A stretch of 9,551 nt of DNA from Microscillaceae bacterium (GTDB lineage Bacteria; Bacteroidota; Bacteroidia; Cytophagales; Microscillaceae). The stretch covers positions 1 to 9,551 of the forward strand of contig DMXI01000018.1 of the NCBI GenBank assembly GCA_003483885.1, read 5' to 3'. A program made the position numbers and the translations under genes. This document shows positions 7,512-9,551 of the stretch, piece by piece. A model generated the notes under the pieces. That model had not been told where the DNA came from. It saw only the letters and a program-made list of their open reading frames with translations, and did no database searches. The stretch's first letter is position 1, and each line of letters begins with the position of its first letter.

Positions 7512-7549
7512 ATTAGTTTCAAATCCAAAACCTTTGTACTAAAACTAAT
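7512..7549 (+). promoter_or_regulatory. Intergenic stem-loop between the two precursors
   Basis: ATTAGTTT (7512-7519) pairs perfectly with AAACTAAT (7542-7549). An inner CAAA (7520-7523) can pair with TTTG (7533-7536), leaving a five-base bulge. The structure ends six bases before the second ATG. It has no U-run, so it is unlikely to be a full terminator. It may modulate the ratio of the two products through partial termination, mRNA processing or masking of the second start, or it may be chance in A/T-rich DNA. Confidence 0.4.
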
Positions 7550-7555
7550 TAACCC

Positions 7556-7801
7556 ATGCTTAAATCAAAATTTACTCATTTTAACCTCAAACAAGGTGTA
7601 CTCCTTTCCAGAGATCAACAACGAATGATCAAAGGAGGCCTTGGCTCAACTGCTACTGCCGAATGTAGTGGAGGAATATCCGTTACCTGTGTGGGTGATG
7701 GTAACTGTACCGCTACCGACAACGATGGGTGCAGTTGTAAAAACTCTTCAGGACCAGACGATGAACAGTCTTGTCCAGCATCGTTTGCTGGAGTATTTTA
7801 A
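7556..7801 (+). CDS. KGG-leader, six-cysteine peptide precursor (copy 2)
   Basis: An 81-residue paralogue of the preceding gene. The 28-residue leader shares 17 positions with copy 1, including KSKF and QQRM.KGG, and also ends exactly at residue 28. The 53-residue core has Cys at core positions 9, 17, 23, 31, 33 and 45. The spacing C-x7-C-x5-C-x7-C-x-C-x11-C is almost that of copy 1 (x8, x5, x7, x1, x12), although most other core residues differ. The core is more acidic than in copy 1, with several Asp/Glu. A conserved leader with a divergent core but fixed cysteines suggests a shared processing machine acting on two distinct products. The ATG at 7556 is chosen because it reproduces the copy 1 leader length. 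A terminator-like hairpin lies 19 bases after the stop. Confidence 0.82.
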   Translation: MLKSKFTHFNLKQGVLLSRDQQRMIKGGLGSTATAECSGGISVTCVGDGNCTATDNDGCSCKNSSGPDDEQSCPASFAGVF

Positions 7802-7819
7802 ACCATGGATTCATTGTAG

Positions 7820-7838
7820 CTTGGGCGTTTTGCCCAGG
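7820..7838 (+). terminator. Terminator-like hairpin after the precursor pair
   Basis: The stem 7820-7826 / 7832-7838 has seven pairs, one of them a G-U, around the loop GTTTT; the core is TGGGC/GCCCA. It begins 19 bases after the second precursor's stop codon. The downstream sequence TTACACTTTGTT is only moderately T-rich. It lies between convergent genes and could also serve the LRR gene arriving from the other side, whose stop is 50 bp away. Confidence 0.6.
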
Positions 7839-7887
7839 TTACACTTTGTTCTGTCAAAAGACCTCCTGTCTATCATAGATTGGCATC

Positions 7888-9162
7888 CTACCATACGATA
7901 TGGCAATCGGGTAACCAGGAAGTAATGATGTTTCGCTGTGCTTCATCTACGCTCAAAGGGTTCTTTCTTAAATCCAACCTTTTCAACTGGGTAAGCTGGC
8001 CGATTTCCGAAGGTAATTCTCTCAGTTGATTGCCTTGTAAGTCCAAACTTTCCAATTGGGTAAGCTGACCAATTTCCGAGGGTAATTCTCTCAGTTGATT
8101 GCCTTGTAAGTCCAAACTTTCCAATTGGGTAAGCTGACCGATTTCCGAGGGTAATCCTTCAAGACGATTCTCCCCTAAATCTAACCTTTTCAACTGGGTA
8201 AGTTGCCCGATTTCCGAAGGCAATTCCTTGAGTTGATTGCCATCCAAACCTAATGGCTGAAACTCAGGTAGATTCTTGAGTTGAAGGGGTAATCCATCGA
8301 TTTGACTATTTGATAAATATAACCACTTCAGCTGGGTAAGTTGGCCGATTTCCGAAGGCAATTCCTTGAGTTGATTCCCCCATAAATTTAATTCTTGTAA
8401 TTGGGTAAGCTGGCCGATTTCAGCGGGTAATTCTCTGAGTTGATTCTTCCTTAAATTTAATTCTTGTAACTGGATAAGCTGAAAGGTTTCAAAAGGCAAT
8501 TCCTTAAGTTGGTTTTCTGATAAATCCAACTCCTTTAGCCGATTAAGCTGGCCGATTTCTGAAGGTAGCTTGGTTAGTTGATTCTTGTTTAAATTTAATT
8601 CTTGCAATTGGATAAGCTGGCCGATTTCTGGCAATAATTCCCTCAATTGATTCCCCCCTAAACCCAACCTTTCCAACTGGGTAAATTGCCCGATTTCAGG
8701 GGGTAATTCTTGGAGCTGATTCCAATTTAAATTTAATTCTTGCAATTGGGTAAGTTGCCCAAACTCAGGAAGTAATTCTTTGATTTTATCCCCTTCTAAA
8801 CCCAAGTATTGCAACTTGTTAAGCTGGCCGATTTCTGGAGGCAATTCCTCAAGTTCATTATCTCCTAATTCTAAAAAAATTAACTGAGAGAGTTGTCCGA
8901 TTTCACGAGGCAAAACTTTCAAATTGCTAGTACGTAAATCAAGTTCTGGGTTATTTAGAGCCGTCAAATGCTCCACTGTCATTATATCAATAGAAGCATC
9001 AAAAAGTATATTATAAAGCTTCTGGTAACCTTGTAGCAATGCCGTAATATCAGAAGTAGGATTGTTTTGGTGTATTTCTAAACCCAAGGCCACTGAGCGT
9101 TCATCAACTGAACGTAGTAAACGCAGTAAGTTCTGGGTAGTATTTGATTCTGGTGCTTTCAT
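7888..9162 (-). CDS. Leucine-rich-repeat protein, 14 repeats
   Basis: A 424-residue protein from the ATG at 9160-9162. Residues 1 to about 71 form a helical N-terminal region containing LLRLLRSVDERSVALGLEI. Residues 72-393 are fourteen LRRs of exactly 23 residues, consensus L-x-x-L-x-L-x-x-N-Q-L-x-E-L-P-x-E-I-G-Q-L-T-Q, and 394-424 form a C-terminal cap ending SWLPDCHIVW. Such LRRs form curved protein-binding solenoids. No signal peptide, membrane helix or enzymatic domain is seen, so a cytoplasmic binding role is inferred but the partner is unknown. Repeat 10 departs from the consensus (GLPLQLKNLPEF), and repeats 12-14 are almost uniform. The frame is open further upstream to a TTG at 9210 and an ATG at 9195, but a TAnnTTTG box at 9184-9191 would place transcription start downstream of both, favouring 9162. 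It is convergent with the peptide precursors. Confidence 0.9.
   Translation of the reverse strand: MKAPESNTTQNLLRLLRSVDERSVALGLEIHQNNPTSDITALLQGYQKLYNILFDASIDIMTVEHLTALNNPELDLRTSNLKVLPREIGQLSQLIFLELGDNELEELPPEIGQLNKLQYLGLEGDKIKELLPEFGQLTQLQELNLNWNQLQELPPEIGQFTQLERLGLGGNQLRELLPEIGQLIQLQELNLNKNQLTKLPSEIGQLNRLKELDLSENQLKELPFETFQLIQLQELNLRKNQLRELPAEIGQLTQLQELNLWGNQLKELPSEIGQLTQLKWLYLSNSQIDGLPLQLKNLPEFQPLGLDGNQLKELPSEIGQLTQLKRLDLGENRLEGLPSEIGQLTQLESLDLQGNQLRELPSEIGQLTQLESLDLQGNQLRELPSEIGQLTQLKRLDLRKNPLSVDEAQRNIITSWLPDCHIVW
8012..8149 (-). repeat. 69-bp tandem duplication inside the LRR gene
   Basis: Units 8012-8080 and 8081-8149 differ at one base (A versus G in the 'gaccaattt/gaccgattt' segment). 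Each unit is exactly one 23-residue LRR, and the proteins of repeats 13 and 14 are identical. The other repeats differ at many more bases, so this is the youngest duplication in the array, probably from slippage or unequal crossing-over. Confidence 0.9.
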
Positions 9163-9183
9163 ACAGGCGCTGTTGTTAGTGGG

Positions 9184-9210
9184 CAAATATAACATAAAAT
9201 CACCTGACAA
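9184..9210 (-). promoter_or_regulatory. Candidate promoter of the LRR gene
   Basis: On the - strand, TATATTTG (9191 down to 9184) matches the Bacteroidota -7 box TAnnTTTG exactly. A TTG (9210-9208) lies 16 bases upstream, slightly short of the usual spacing for the -33 element. The -7 box ends 21 bases before the ATG at 9162, leaving a short leader. It helps decide the start codon, because longer versions of the protein would begin inside or before the promoter. Confidence 0.45.
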
Positions 9211-9464
9211 TGTTCTTGAATGATCAATCTGTAAAAGATCGTAGAAACCTGGAGTTGGTGGAATGGATATGTATCAGCTACAATGATTTTTAGTTTTTTA
9301 TAGGGGGAGGTGCTTTAATAGCAACTTTGAGAAAAAAATGGAAGGGATGGGAGAACCCATAATAGATTTTCAGTCTACGAAGTAACGCTCATCTACGCCA
9401 CTTGAGCAACTCAAGGGAATATTTGATCAACGCATGTTGTTACCCTTCCATGGTAAGTTGATAG
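9211..9464. other. Intergenic region between tRNA-Ser and the LRR gene
   Basis: No gene is supported in this region. Structure seen: a perfect hairpin CTTGAG-caa-CTCAAG at 9401-9415; ATGGG-agaa-CCCAT around 9346-9360; and, on the - strand, GCTC...GAGC (9407-9387) with a D-arm-like loop, followed further on by TAGA-ctgaaaa-TCTA, which looks like an anticodon arm. These do not combine into a full tRNA. No U-run terminator directly follows the tRNA. Confidence 0.45.
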
Positions 9465-9551
9465 CGGAGGCAAAGGGACTCGAACCCCCAATACCTTGTG
9501 CAGGTAGTACCTGATTTCGAATCAGACTCCTCATCCAGCCGGATTACCTCC
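9465..9551 (-). tRNA. tRNA-Ser (anticodon CGA)
   Basis: An 87-base class II tRNA that begins at the last base of the window. Seen: acceptor stem GGAGGTA/TGCCTCC with discriminator G at 9465; anticodon stem TCTGA/TCAGG with loop TTCGAAA, so the anticodon is CGA (9519-9517) and reads UCG; a long variable arm with stem TACCT/AGGTA, as required for Ser; and a T arm with loop TTCGAGT. CCA is not encoded, as is common in this phylum. The D arm is atypical: the base after the acceptor stem is A rather than the nearly universal U8, and the loop GGCTGGATGA has C where A14 is expected. Its promoter lies outside the window. Confidence 0.88.

Noticed and set aside
8000..8900. Regularly spaced repeats considered as a CRISPR array
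   Set aside because: The period is exactly 69 bp, the frame is open throughout and the protein is a textbook LRR; there are no unrelated spacers.
9195..9210. Longer starts for the LRR protein (TTG at 9210 or ATG at 9195)
   Set aside because: The extra residues overlap or precede an exact TAnnTTTG box and carry no conserved feature; 9162 is the simpler start.

Overview
The window looks like chromosomal DNA of a marine or gliding Bacteroidota, most likely a cytophagale close to Microscilla. The grounds are a single-chain SecD-SecF fusion, starts without Shine-Dalgarno sequences but with A/T-rich leaders, a TAnnTTTG-type -7 box, double-glycine (KGG) leader peptides of the Bacteroidota type, and a leucine-rich-repeat protein built from exact 23-residue 'LPSEIGQLTQL' units. 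This assignment is inference from family knowledge; no search was run.

Layout. Bases 1-403 hold no convincing gene, only short repeats and a hairpin. At 404-2596 (+) lies a Tat-exported molybdenum hydroxylase large subunit of the isoquinoline 1-oxidoreductase beta (IorB) type, closed by a 20-bp-stem hairpin. Bases 2597-3012 are intergenic and contain a striking run of five short hairpins. At 3013-6042 (-) is secDF. At 6278-6721 (-) is an unrecognised small protein with a signal peptide. Bases 6722-7254 form a divergent intergenic region with several dyad symmetries.

At 7255-7497 and 7556-7801 (+) are two tandem, homologous peptide precursors. Each has a 28-residue leader ending KGG and a roughly 52-residue core with six cysteines in nearly the same spacing. 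A terminator-like hairpin follows the second. Convergent to them, at 7888-9162 (-), is a 14-repeat LRR protein, preceded by a good -7 box. The window ends with a tRNA-Ser(CGA) at 9465-9551 (-).

The genes do not form one operon. secDF and tRNA-Ser are housekeeping genes; the molybdenum enzyme subunit, the small secreted protein, the precursors and the LRR protein are accessory. The most interesting part is the precursor pair. It resembles the Bacteroidota double-glycine natural-product precursors, but no modifying enzyme, peptidase-containing ABC transporter or immunity gene is present here, so processing and export must be supplied from outside the window.
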